A stretch of 7,197 nucleotides of DNA from Paenibacillus sp. Its GTDB lineage: Bacteria > Bacillota > Bacilli > Paenibacillales > Paenibacillaceae. Under the pieces are notes generated by a model that did not search any database, had not been told where the DNA came from, and worked only from the letters and a program-made list of their open reading frames with translations. How positions within the stretch are numbered: position 1 is the stretch's first letter; each line of letters starts with the position of its first letter. This document shows positions 1 through 6,658 of this stretch, piece after piece. The position numbers were made by a program, and so were the translations under genes. The DNA is taken from positions 1-7,197 of the forward strand of contig JAQSXN010000193.1 in the NCBI GenBank assembly GCA_029256665.1. Reading direction: 5' to 3'.

Positions 1-34
1 AAGCTTCACTTCACTTTCGTGGGTATCAGGAAAG

Positions 35-48
35 ATTCGATGTCGAAT
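35..48. repeat. Short perfect inverted repeat upstream of icd (possible operator)
   Basis: ATTCGA and TCGAAT (35-40 and 43-48) form a perfect 6-bp inverted repeat around a TG spacer, about 86 bases before the icd start codon. Its size and symmetry suit a dimeric repressor site, but I do not recognise the motif. I found no convincing sigma-A promoter in 1-134: TTGAAC at 88-93 has no usable -10 box that would leave room for the ribosome binding site. A chance repeat is quite possible. Confidence 0.3.
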
Positions 49-119
49 ATGCTTCTTCGGATTTCTTCGTAATGGAAAGCGTACTTTTTGAACAACCTTA
101 TTACATCCAACCATCATTT

Positions 120-125
120 AGGAGG
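120..125 (+). promoter_or_regulatory. Ribosome binding site that fixes the icd start
   Basis: AGGAGG lies nine bases before the ATG at 135. The reading frame is open further upstream, to the left end of the window, with an in-frame ATG at 72. Only the ATG at 135 has a Shine-Dalgarno sequence, and its product starts Met-Ala-Gln like the B. subtilis enzyme. Confidence 0.92.
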
Positions 126-134
126 AATTCATTC

Positions 135-1430
135 ATGGCACAGTTCGAGAAATTCGCGCTTCCGACGGAAGGCGACCAAATTACGATTGACAATGGCAAG
201 CTTCAGGTTCCTAACCAACCGATTATCCCGTTCATCGAAGGCGACGGCACGGGCCGCGATATCTGGCGCGCGTCCAAGCGCGTGCTTGACGCAGCCGTAG
301 AGAAAGCCTACAGCGGCGAGAAAAAGATCGCTTGGTACGAAGTGTTCGCTGGCGAAAAAGCGTTCAACGAATACGGCGAATGGCTTCCTGCAGACACGCT
401 GACGGCGATCCGCGAATACATCGTCGCGATCAAAGGACCATTGACGACGCCAATCGGCGGCGGCATCCGCTCCCTGAACGTGGCGCTTCGCCAAGAGCTG
501 GATCTGTACACTTGCCTGCGTCCGGTTCGCTACTTCGACGGCGTTCCTTCGCCGGTTAAACGTCCGGAGCTTGTGAACATGGTTATTTTCCGCGAGAACA
601 CGGAAGATATCTATGCGGGCATCGAATACGCGGAAGGTTCCGCCGAAGTGAAAAAGGTCATCGAATTCCTGCAGAAGGAAATGGGCGCCAACAAAATCCG
701 CTTCCCTGAAACTTCCGGCATCGGCATCAAGCCGGTTTCCTCCGAAGGCTCGAAGCGTCTGGTACGCGCCGCGATCGAATACGCGATCAAACACGGCCGC
801 AAGTCGGTTACGCTCGTGCACAAAGGCAACATCATGAAGTTCACGGAAGGCGCGTTCAAGAACTGGGGTTACGAAGTTGCCGAGCAAGAATTCGCGGCAC
901 AAACGTTCACTTGGGGACAATATGACCGCATCAAAGAAGCCGAAGGCGCCGACGCGGCGAACAAAGCGCAAGCGGATGCCGAAGCAGCGGGCAAAGTCAT
1001 CGTAAAAGACGCTATCGCGGATATCGCGCTGCAGCAAGTATTGACTCGCCCAACGGACTTCGACGTTATCGCGACGCTGAACCTGAACGGCGACTATCTG
1101 TCCGACGCCCTTGCCGCGCAAGTCGGCGGCATCGGCATCGCGCCGGGCGCGAACATCAACTATCTGACGGGCCACGCGATCTTCGAAGCTACGCACGGCA
1201 CGGCTCCGAAATATGCGGACAAAGACGTCGTGAACCCTGGTTCCGTCATTCTGTCCGGCGTTATGATGCTTGAGCATCTGGGCTGGCAAGAAGCGGCAGA
1301 CTTGATCTACAAAGGCATGGAAACGTCCATCAACAACAAAACGGTAACATACGACTTCGCGCGTCTGATGGAAGGCGCAACCGAAGTGAAATGCTCCGCG
1401 TTCGCAGACCAAATCATCAAAAACATGTAA
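135..1430 (+). CDS. icd: NADP-dependent isocitrate dehydrogenase
   Basis: Cytoplasmic TCA-cycle enzyme that oxidatively decarboxylates isocitrate to 2-oxoglutarate and CO2, making NADPH. The 431-residue product matches the family end to end (B. subtilis Icd is about 423). Visible marks are FIEGDGTG (33-40), the substrate loop [10 protein letters not shown] (111-120) with Ser113, substrate arginines R119, R129 and R153, Tyr160, Lys230, and metal-binding aspartates in NLNGDYLSD (D320, D324). THGTAPKY (353-360) carries the Lys-Tyr pair that in E. coli marks NADP rather than NAD preference. Residues about 245-290 form the extra segment seen in Bacillus-type enzymes relative to E. coli. The start at 135 is set by AGGAGG and homology. 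A two-part hairpin begins two bases after the stop, and mdh follows 79 bases downstream, as in the B. subtilis citZ-icd-mdh cluster. citZ is not visible. Confidence 0.97.
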   Translation: MAQFEKFALPTEGDQITIDNGKLQVPNQPIIPFIEGDGTGRDIWRASKRVLDAAVEKAYSGEKKIAWYEVFAGEKAFNEYGEWLPADTLTAIREYIVAIKGPLTTPIGGGIRSLNVALRQELDLYTCLRPVRYFDGVPSPVKRPELVNMVIFRENTEDIYAGIEYAEGSAEVKKVIEFLQKEMGANKIRFPETSGIGIKPVSSEGSKRLVRAAIEYAIKHGRKSVTLVHKGNIMKFTEGAFKNWGYEVAEQEFAAQTFTWGQYDRIKEAEGADAANKAQADAEAAGKVIVKDAIADIALQQVLTRPTDFDVIATLNLNGDYLSDALAAQVGGIGIAPGANINYLTGHAIFEATHGTAPKYADKDVVNPGSVILSGVMMLEHLGWQEAADLIYKGMETSINNKTVTYDFARLMEGATEVKCSAFADQIIKNM

Positions 1431-1432
1431 TC

Positions 1433-1486
1433 AAAAGTCGCAGCATACCCTCGGTCGTCTTATGACCGGGGGCTTCGGCGTCTTTT
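1433..1486 (+). terminator. Two-part terminator-like hairpin between icd and mdh
   Basis: The core is a 9-bp stem, CCCTCGGTC (1448-1456) with GACCGGGGG (1464-1472), including one T-G wobble and a 7-base loop. An outer stem pairs AAAAGTCGC (1433-1441) with GCGTCTTTT (1478-1486), with one T-T mismatch, across an unpaired AGCATA/CTTCG internal loop. The outer left arm supplies an A-run and the right arm a short T-run, so it could work weakly in either direction. The T-run is only four bases, so partial read-through into mdh is likely. Confidence 0.6.
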
Positions 1487-1509
1487 GTAGACGGAAGGGG
1501 ATTTCTCAT

Positions 1510-2454
1510 ATGGCAATCAAACGCAATAAAATTACGGTAGTCGGAGCAGGCTTCACTGGCGCAACAACGGCGCTGATGCTGGCGCAAAAGGAACTTGGCG
1601 ACGTCGTACTGCTTGATATCGCGCCGCTCGAGAACCCAACCAAAGGAAAGGCGCTGGATATGCTGGAAGCTACTCCGGTACTCGGCGTGGACGCCAATAT
1701 CGTGGGCACGGCTAATTATGACGATGCAAGAGATTCGGACGTCGTTATTATAACGGCGGGCATCGCGCGCAAGCCGGGCATGAGCCGAGACGATCTCGTC
1801 AATACCAACGCCGGCATCGTACGTTCGGTATGCGAGAACGTGAAGGCGACGAGCCCGAACGCATACGTGATCATCTTAAGCAACCCGGTCGATGCCATGA
1901 CGTACGTTGCGTTCCAAACGCTCGGTTTCCCGAAAAACCGCGTCATTGGCCAGTCCGGGGTACTGGATACGGCGCGTTATTGCACGTTTATCGCGCAAGA
2001 GCTTAACGTGTCGGTAGAGGACGTTCGCGGCTTCGTGCTCGGCGGACATGGCGACGACATGGTGCCGCTCGTGCGGTATTCCAACGTCGCGGGCATACCG
2101 ATCGAGAAGCTTATTCCTGCCGATCGCATCGATGCGATCGTGCAGCGCGCGCGCGTCGGCGGCGGCGAAATCGTGGGCTTGCTAGGCAACGGCAGCGCGT
2201 ATTACGCGCCTGCGGCATCGCTTGTCCAGATGACGGAAGCGGTGCTGAAGGATAAGAAACGAATCATTCCGGTTATCGCTTATTTGCAAGGCGAATACGG
2301 CTACGACAGCCTGTTTATGGGCGTGCCTGCGGTACTCGGCGGCGACGGCATCGAGAAGATCATCGAGCTGGAGCTGACGCCGGAGGAGAAGGCGGCGCTC
2401 GACAAATCCGCGGCTTCCGTCCGGAACGTGATCGCCGTCGTCGAGGCGGGCTAG
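1510..2454 (+). CDS. mdh: NAD-dependent malate dehydrogenase (LDH-like type)
   Basis: Cytoplasmic TCA-cycle enzyme that interconverts malate and oxaloacetate using NAD. The product has 314 residues, normal for the lactate-dehydrogenase-like MDH class of Bacillales. The N-terminal Rossmann fold has GAGFTG (12-17) and Asp36, which favours NAD over NADP. The mobile substrate loop ARKPGMSR (86-93) has Arg87 and Arg93; arginine at 87 marks malate rather than lactate dehydrogenase. Asn125, Asp153, Arg156 and catalytic His180 (GGHGDDMVP) complete the active site. The ATG at 1510 is preferred over an in-frame ATG at 1462 because AAGGGG (1495-1500) sits nine bases before it, and because residues coded from 1462 overlap the hairpin and are not family-like. 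Transcription probably comes mainly by read-through from icd, since I see no separate promoter in the gap. A strong terminator follows. Confidence 0.97.
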   Translation: MAIKRNKITVVGAGFTGATTALMLAQKELGDVVLLDIAPLENPTKGKALDMLEATPVLGVDANIVGTANYDDARDSDVVIITAGIARKPGMSRDDLVNTNAGIVRSVCENVKATSPNAYVIILSNPVDAMTYVAFQTLGFPKNRVIGQSGVLDTARYCTFIAQELNVSVEDVRGFVLGGHGDDMVPLVRYSNVAGIPIEKLIPADRIDAIVQRARVGGGEIVGLLGNGSAYYAPAASLVQMTEAVLKDKKRIIPVIAYLQGEYGYDSLFMGVPAVLGGDGIEKIIELELTPEEKAALDKSAASVRNVIAVVEAG

Positions 2455-2505
2455 AATCCATAGAACGCTTCATATTGCGAAGGCCGTCAGAACCGGCCGG
2501 TACGG

Positions 2506-2547
2506 GAGGACCCTGACAGCTGATGCCAGGGTCCTCTTCTTTTTTTT
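2506..2547 (+). terminator. Strong intrinsic terminator after mdh
   Basis: A perfect 10-bp stem pairs GAGGACCCTG (2506-2515) with CAGGGTCCTC (2527-2536) around an 11-base loop. It is followed by TTC and then eight consecutive T (2540-2547). This is the clearest terminator in the window and closes the icd-mdh unit. A 10-bp palindrome, ACCGGCCGGT (2492-2501), lies just before it with no assigned role. Confidence 0.94.
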
Positions 2548-2716
2548 GGCGGCGTGCGAATGGGCGGGCAGGCCACTGGTTGCGGGCGAGTCCGCCTGTC
2601 GGCGGGGCAGAGAGCGGTCTTTTGAAGGAAGCGTATCGTAACGGTTGCCAAAGCGGCTAATTTCTAATGCTGCCGCGCACGGCAAAAATCAGGAGAATCA
2701 ACGGAGGGGGAGAGGA

Positions 2717-4873
2717 ATGAAAGAGGCTCGCTCGATCTTAAAGCAAGTTTACGGGTATGACACGTTCCGCAAAGGGCAGGAAGAAATCATCGGCGGCATC
2801 GTCGACGGGCACGATACGCTGGCCATCCTGCCTACGGGAGGAGGGAAGTCGATCTGCTATCAGCTTCCCGCGCTATTATTGCCGGGCACGACGCTTGTCA
2901 TATCGCCTCTAATATCGCTTATGAAGGATCAGGTGGACAGCCTGCGCAGGCTTGGCGTATCCGCCGCCTTCCTCAACAGCTCGCTGGGAGCGGCGGAATA
3001 TAGGGAAGTGCTGCGGGGCGCGATGCAAGGCGACTATAAGCTGCTGTACGTTGCGCCGGAGCGTCTGGACTCCGCGATGTTCCAATCATTGTCGGAGCAG
3101 CTGCAGATTCCGCTTATCGCCATCGACGAGGCGCATTGCGTCTCGCAGTGGGGACATGACTTCCGTCCGAGCTACAGACAGCTGGCGGGCTGGATCGCCC
3201 GCATGGCGAACCGGCCGCTTGTGGCCGCCTTCACCGCGACGGCAACGCCGGAGGTGGCCGAAGACATCGAGGCGATGCTGAGGCTGCGCGAGCCTCGCCG
3301 CTTCGTCACGGGTTTCGCGCGGCCCAATCTGTCGCTCTCCGTCGTAACGGGCGTGGACAAGAAGCGGTTTCTCGCTAAGTTTCTGCAGGAGCGGCCGGAG
3401 CAATCCGGCATCATCTACGCGGCGACGCGCAAGGAGACGGAAGAGGTATGCGCGATATTAAGGGCCAGCGGCATCGAGGCGGACAAGTACCATGGCGGGC
3501 TTGGCGATGCCGAGCGGGCGGAGGCGCAAGAGTCGTTCCGCTTCGACCGTAGCCGGGTCATGGTCGCCACCAATGCGTTCGGCATGGGCATCGATAAGCC
3601 GAACGTCCGGTTCGTGCTCCATTGGCAGATGCCCGGCGATCTGGAATCCTATTACCAGGAGGCGGGCAGGGCCGGCCGGGACGGGGAGGAGAGCGATTGC
3701 ATTCTATTGTTCGAGCCGGCCGACATGCAGGTGCAGCGGTTCCTGATCGAACAGGGCTCCGGCGATACGGAACGGAAGTCCGTTCAATTGTCCAAGCTGA
3801 ATCTCATGATGAATTACAGCCGGACGCAGCGTTGCCTGCAGCAATTTATCGTCGACTACTTCGGAGAGTCGGACGTGGAGCGGTGCGGCAAGTGCAGCAG
3901 TTGCCTGGACAAAAGCGAAGCGGTCGACCGGACGGAGGAAGCCAAGATGGCGCTTTCCTGCGTGGGCCGCATGAAGGGACGTTTTGGCGTAACGATGGCG
4001 GCCAAGGTGCTCAAAGGGTCGCGCGACAAACGGCTGCTGGAATTTGGCCTCGACCGGCTGACGACCTACGGTCTCATGAGCCGGCTGCCGGAGAAAGAGA
4101 TCGCCGACTGGTTATATTGGCTCGTCGCGGAAGGGTATATGCGGCTTAGCGAAGGCCAATATCCGACGGTATCGCTAACGGCGAACGCGCTCCCCGTGCT
4201 GGAAGGCAAGCAGACCATCACCCAGAGGGTTCGCGCTTCGGTTCGACAGTCCGGGGGCGGTTCATCGTCCGCTCAGTCGACGCCGCTGTTCGAGGCGCTC
4301 AAGCAATGGCGGCGGGAAGCGGCCGCGAGGGAAGGCGTGCCGCCGTTCATGATATTCTTCGACGCGACGCTGAAGGACATTTCGGACGCGCAGCCGCGCG
4401 AGCTGGACGAGCTGCTGTCCTTAAAGGGGATCGGCGCGGCCAAAGGGGACAAGTACGGCGCGGACATCCTTCGCATCGTGGCCGAATTCGCCGGCGAGGA
4501 CAATGGGGCGGGCGGAGCCGCGAAGCTCGTTCCGGCCAAGCCGCGCACGGCATCGCGGGCCGGCGCCGACGGCGATACGCCAAGCCACCTCGTGTCGCTT
4601 GCCATGTTTAACGAAGGCATGACAACGGGAGAGATCGCAAAGGAGCGCGGCTTCAGCCAGGTCACCGTGGAAGGGCACATTATACGCGGAGCCGGCGAGG
4701 GGAACGAGGTCGACTGGGACCGGATCGTTCCGCCCGGCCAAGAGCCTCTTATCCTCGCGGCGATCGAGAAGGTCGGCGCGGAGAAGCTCCGGCCGATCAA
4801 GGACGAGCTGCCGCCGGAGGTCGCGTATTTCGCCATTCATGGCGTTCTTTGCAAGCATGGGATCGGACAATAG
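2717..4873 (+). CDS. recQ: ATP-dependent DNA helicase RecQ with extra C-terminal HTH-like domain
   Basis: A 3'-to-5' DNA helicase that unwinds forked and recombination structures during repair and restart of stalled replication forks. The 718-residue product shows the full set of motifs: Q-motif region (FRKGQEE, 17-23), Walker A PTGGGKS (39-45), DEAH (137-140) followed by the RecQ aromatic loop CVSQWGHDFRPSY (141-153), TATAT (173-177), and motif VI QEAGRAGRDG (314-323). The zinc site is C373, C390, C393 and C396, followed by the RQC winged helix (about 410-500) and an HRDC domain (about 522-590). After a low-complexity linker, residues about 622-718 look like the helix-turn-helix (HTH_40-like) tail found on many longer RecQ proteins; it contains MTTGEIAKERGFSQVTV. 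B. subtilis RecQ (591) and RecS (496) are shorter. The ATG at 2717 follows GGAGGGGGAGAGGA; an in-frame TTG at 2645 would add 24 unlike residues. I see no promoter or LexA-type box upstream. Confidence 0.95.
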   Translation: MKEARSILKQVYGYDTFRKGQEEIIGGIVDGHDTLAILPTGGGKSICYQLPALLLPGTTLVISPLISLMKDQVDSLRRLGVSAAFLNSSLGAAEYREVLRGAMQGDYKLLYVAPERLDSAMFQSLSEQLQIPLIAIDEAHCVSQWGHDFRPSYRQLAGWIARMANRPLVAAFTATATPEVAEDIEAMLRLREPRRFVTGFARPNLSLSVVTGVDKKRFLAKFLQERPEQSGIIYAATRKETEEVCAILRASGIEADKYHGGLGDAERAEAQESFRFDRSRVMVATNAFGMGIDKPNVRFVLHWQMPGDLESYYQEAGRAGRDGEESDCILLFEPADMQVQRFLIEQGSGDTERKSVQLSKLNLMMNYSRTQRCLQQFIVDYFGESDVERCGKCSSCLDKSEAVDRTEEAKMALSCVGRMKGRFGVTMAAKVLKGSRDKRLLEFGLDRLTTYGLMSRLPEKEIADWLYWLVAEGYMRLSEGQYPTVSLTANALPVLEGKQTITQRVRASVRQSGGGSSSAQSTPLFEALKQWRREAAAREGVPPFMIFFDATLKDISDAQPRELDELLSLKGIGAAKGDKYGADILRIVAEFAGEDNGAGGAAKLVPAKPRTASRAGADGDTPSHLVSLAMFNEGMTTGEIAKERGFSQVTVEGHIIRGAGEGNEVDWDRIVPPGQEPLILAAIEKVGAEKLRPIKDELPPEVAYFAIHGVLCKHGIGQ

Positions 4874-4887
4874 AAACTCGTAGTTCG

Positions 4888-4917
4888 ATAGCCCGCCGGA
4901 GCGATTCGGCGGGCTAT
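4888..4917 (+). terminator. Strong GC-rich hairpin after recQ without a T-run
   Basis: A 13-bp stem (4888-4900 with 4905-4917; 11 Watson-Crick pairs, then one G-T and one A-T) closes on the loop GCGA, a GNRA tetraloop. It starts 14 bases after the recQ stop. No T-run follows on either strand, so it is not a textbook intrinsic terminator. It may stabilise the recQ mRNA 3' end or act as an atypical terminator. The rest of the gap up to 5048 shows nothing else recognisable. Confidence 0.5.
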
Positions 4918-5048
4918 GCTGCGGCGCGGAGAATCGCAATGTCGGATCGCGAGCGGGACGCGCGAAGCAAGCCCCGAACGGAGCCGGTTAACCGCCGGCG
5001 CAAGTCAGGGGATTTCTCCCCCGTAAATCAGTGCATTCCCCGATGTCT

Positions 5049-5077
5049 TTGACCGCGTCCGTTTCGTAGAATAGAAA
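5049..5077 (+). promoter_or_regulatory. Candidate sigma-A promoter for the fnr-like gene
   Basis: TTGACC (5049-5054, five of six consensus bases) is 17 bases from TAGAAA (5072-5077, four of six). Transcription would start near 5084 and give a leader of about 30 bases before the ATG at 5113. A better-looking TAGAAT (5067-5072) would have only 12 bases of spacing. I saw no Fnr-type TGTGA-N6-TCACA dyad here. Confidence 0.42.
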
Positions 5078-5112
5078 TATAGGGAGCACGACGAACGGAG
5101 GGACTCGCGGGC

Positions 5113-5832
5113 ATGGCGGCAACGGAGGTAACGGCGGAAAGAAAATACGGGCTCGGAGCGGTATTGTCGGACGAAAGCTTCGCGAGATTTCGGAGCATCA
5201 TGTTTATGAAACGTGCGGAAAAAGGCAGTGGCCTGTTCCGGGAGGGCGACGATGCCGACAAGCTCTTTTATATTTTCGAAGGGCGCGTCAAATCGACAAA
5301 AATGTCCGATGCGGGAAGATCGTTGACGCTCTATCTGCATCAAGCCGGCGATCTGATGGGGCAGATGGACCCCTTCGAGGACTCGACGCACGGCTTCTCG
5401 GCGGAAGTGACGGAGGACGCCGAGGTCGGCGTTATCCAGCGCAAGGAGCTGGAGACGCTGCTATGCCGGCATGGCGACCTGGCCGTGGAATTCATGAAGT
5501 GGATGGGAATCATGCACCGTTTGACGCAGACGAAGTTCCGCGACTTGATGATGTTCGGCAAGACGGGCGCGTTATGCTCGCTGCTGATCCGGCTATGCAA
5601 TTCGTATGGCGTCGAGAAGGCCGGCGCGATCCGCATCGATCTTAAGCTTAGCAACGCGGAGATGGCGGATATGATCGGAGCGACGCGGGAGAGCGTGAAC
5701 CGGATGCTAGCGGACCTGAAGAAGGATGACGTCATCGCGAACAAGGATGGTCATTATTACGTACATAACCTTCAATACTTGAAGGATGCGTGCTGCTGCG
5801 AGAATTGTCCGAAAGAAGTATGCCGCATGTAA
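5113..5832 (+). CDS. fnr: Crp/Fnr-family regulator with C-terminal iron-sulfur cysteines (Bacillus-type Fnr)
   Basis: Cytoplasmic, dimeric DNA-binding regulator that switches on anaerobic respiration genes when oxygen is low. The 239 residues comprise a cyclic-nucleotide-like beta-roll (about 12-125), a long dimerisation helix (about 125-150) and a Crp-type helix-turn-helix (about 177-208) with recognition helix TRESVNRML. The tail has C229-x2-C232-x4-C237, the spacing of the B. subtilis Fnr [4Fe-4S] ligands C227, C230 and C235. Asp144 is placed like the fourth ligand, Asp141, there. No cysteine precedes C118, so this is not an E. coli-type FNR with N-terminal ligands. Two extra cysteines, C227 and C228, adjoin the cluster. 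GGAGGG (5097-5102) lies ten bases before the ATG. The function call is by family; targets are not visible. The NreC-like regulator follows after 175 bases, so a shared role in nitrate or microaerobic respiration is likely. A different Crp/Fnr paralogue remains possible. Confidence 0.9.
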   Translation: MAATEVTAERKYGLGAVLSDESFARFRSIMFMKRAEKGSGLFREGDDADKLFYIFEGRVKSTKMSDAGRSLTLYLHQAGDLMGQMDPFEDSTHGFSAEVTEDAEVGVIQRKELETLLCRHGDLAVEFMKWMGIMHRLTQTKFRDLMMFGKTGALCSLLIRLCNSYGVEKAGAIRIDLKLSNAEMADMIGATRESVNRMLADLKKDDVIANKDGHYYVHNLQYLKDACCCENCPKEVCRM

Positions 5833-5842
5833 CGAAGCCAGC

Positions 5843-5877
5843 ATCCCCGCCCGCGACCCGCACGCAGGCGGGGATTT
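5843..5877 (+). terminator. Probable weak terminator after fnr
   Basis: A 9-bp perfect stem, ATCCCCGCC (5843-5851) with GGCGGGGAT (5867-5875), encloses a 15-base loop and ends in only three T (5875-5877) before CGG. It lies 10 bases after the fnr stop. With so short a T-run some read-through toward nreC is plausible. Confidence 0.55.
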
Positions 5878-5938
5878 CGGTTATAGGACAACGATATCTC
5901 GACTATCGCCGCAAGGCCGCCAATCTGGATCGAACGGA

Positions 5939-5967
5939 TTGAACTATCCGCGGGCTGGCGTTATGAT
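5939..5967 (+). promoter_or_regulatory. Sigma-A promoter candidate for the nreC-like operon
   Basis: TTGAAC (5939-5944) and TATGAT (5962-5967, five of six consensus bases) are separated by exactly 17 bases. Transcription would start near 5974, leaving about 34 bases of leader before the ATG at 6008. It is the best promoter match in the window and lies between a terminator-like hairpin and the gene. Confidence 0.65.
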
Positions 5968-5980
5968 GGAGGGATTGGGA

Positions 5981-5994
5981 CGTTTCGGGAAACG
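5981..5994 (+). repeat. Inverted repeat abutting the nreC ribosome binding site
   Basis: CGTTTC and GAAACG (5981-5986 and 5989-5994) form a perfect 6-bp inverted repeat around GG. It lies just downstream of the predicted transcription start, and its last base is the first base of the Shine-Dalgarno sequence GGAGGGG (5994-6000). In RNA it could fold as a 5-bp stem with a CGGG loop; in DNA it could be an operator. It may also be chance. Confidence 0.35.
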
Positions 5995-6007
5995 GAGGGG
6001 AAGGACA

Positions 6008-6658
6008 ATGGTCAAAATCGTCATCGTGGATGACCACGCCATGGTCAGATCGGGTTTGCGGATGCTGCTTAGCAGCAACGGAGCGATCGAAGTCGCGGCG
6101 GAAGCAGCCGACGGGGACGAGGGCATAAGGGCGGCGCTGGAGCATCGGCCCGACGTTGTCCTTATGGACTTGAACATGCCGCAGGGGAAGGACGGGCTTA
6201 CGGCCGCATCGGAGCTTAAGAAGCTGTTGCCCGACGTGGCTATTCTTATGCTGTCGATGCACGACGATTCGGCCTACCTGTTCCGAGCGATCGAAGCGGG
6301 AGCCTCGGGCTACGTGCTCAAGAGCGCGCCGCACGAAGAGCTGCTGAGCGCCATCGCGACGGTCGCGGCAGGCGATGCCTATCTGTATCCTTCCGCGACC
6401 AAAAAATTAATGGACGAATTCGCGGCACTAGCGAAGAAGGGCGGACAAGACGGCTTCGAAGCGCTGTCGGATCGGGAGAAGGAAGTGCTGACTCTCGCGG
6501 CCAAAGGGTACGCCAACAAGGAAATCGCCGAGATGCTGTTTATTAGCGTCAAGACGGTGGAGACGCACAAAAGCAACGCGATGGACAAGCTGGGCCTCAA
6601 GACGCGCCCGGAGCTCATCCAATTCGCCATGAAGAAGGGACTGCTGCAATTTGAGTAA
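6008..6658 (+). CDS. nreC: NarL/LuxR-family response regulator, NreC-like
   Basis: Cytoplasmic two-component response regulator that binds DNA when phosphorylated. The 216 residues form a receiver domain (about 1-120) with acidic pocket Asp8/Asp9, phosphoacceptor Asp54 in LMDLNMP, Ser83 and Lys105. A LuxR-type helix-turn-helix (about 151-212) follows, with LSDREKEVL and the recognition helix region ISVKTVETHKSNAMDKLGL. Wording throughout (VDDHAMVRSG, GNKEIAE-like ANKEIAE, LKTRPELIQFAMKKGLL) and the short C-terminus closely resemble staphylococcal NreC, which activates nitrate and nitrite respiration genes; this comparison is from memory. The ATG at 6008 has GGAGGGG (5994-6000) seven bases upstream; the frame is open back to 5786 but that stretch is not family-like and overlaps fnr. 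Its stop overlaps the next gene's TTG start by eight bases, so the two are translationally coupled. Regulation of other genes (DegU/LiaR-like role) cannot be excluded. Confidence 0.88.
   Translation: MVKIVIVDDHAMVRSGLRMLLSSNGAIEVAAEAADGDEGIRAALEHRPDVVLMDLNMPQGKDGLTAASELKKLLPDVAILMLSMHDDSAYLFRAIEAGASGYVLKSAPHEELLSAIATVAAGDAYLYPSATKKLMDEFAALAKKGGQDGFEALSDREKEVLTLAAKGYANKEIAEMLFISVKTVETHKSNAMDKLGLKTRPELIQFAMKKGLLQFE

Noticed and set aside
72..87. Possible CcpA cre site (TGGAAAGCG followed by a T-run) upstream of icd
   Set aside because: It fits the cre consensus with at least two mismatches at normally conserved positions and its dyad is off-centre, so I do not call it.
88..117. TTGAAC at 88-93 with CATCAT at 112-117 as an icd promoter
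   Set aside because: Transcription would start at or after the ribosome binding site, leaving no usable leader.
72..134. Possible N-terminal extension of isocitrate dehydrogenase (frame open upstream to the window edge)
   Set aside because: The known family begins at the Met-Ala-Gln start at 135, which alone has an AGGAGG. The upstream open frame is short enough to be chance.
120..137. AGGAGG-GAATTC-ATG arrangement and AAGCTT at base 1, suggestive of cloning-vector junctions
   Set aside because: EcoRI and HindIII sites occur by chance. The flanking sequence continues naturally, with no vector or tag sequence.
129..1412. Long antisense open frame (427 codons) on the - strand across icd
   Set aside because: It mirrors the codon pattern of icd, has no ribosome binding site, and its translation is arginine-rich with no recognisable family. 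It is a shadow of a GC-rich gene.
2492..2501. Palindrome ACCGGCCGGT before the mdh terminator
   Set aside because: Ten-base GC palindromes are common in DNA of this composition, and it is not placed at a promoter.
4273..4836. Antisense open frames over the RecQ C-terminal region
   Set aside because: They are low-complexity serine, alanine and arginine translations opposite well-conserved HRDC and HTH-like coding sequence.
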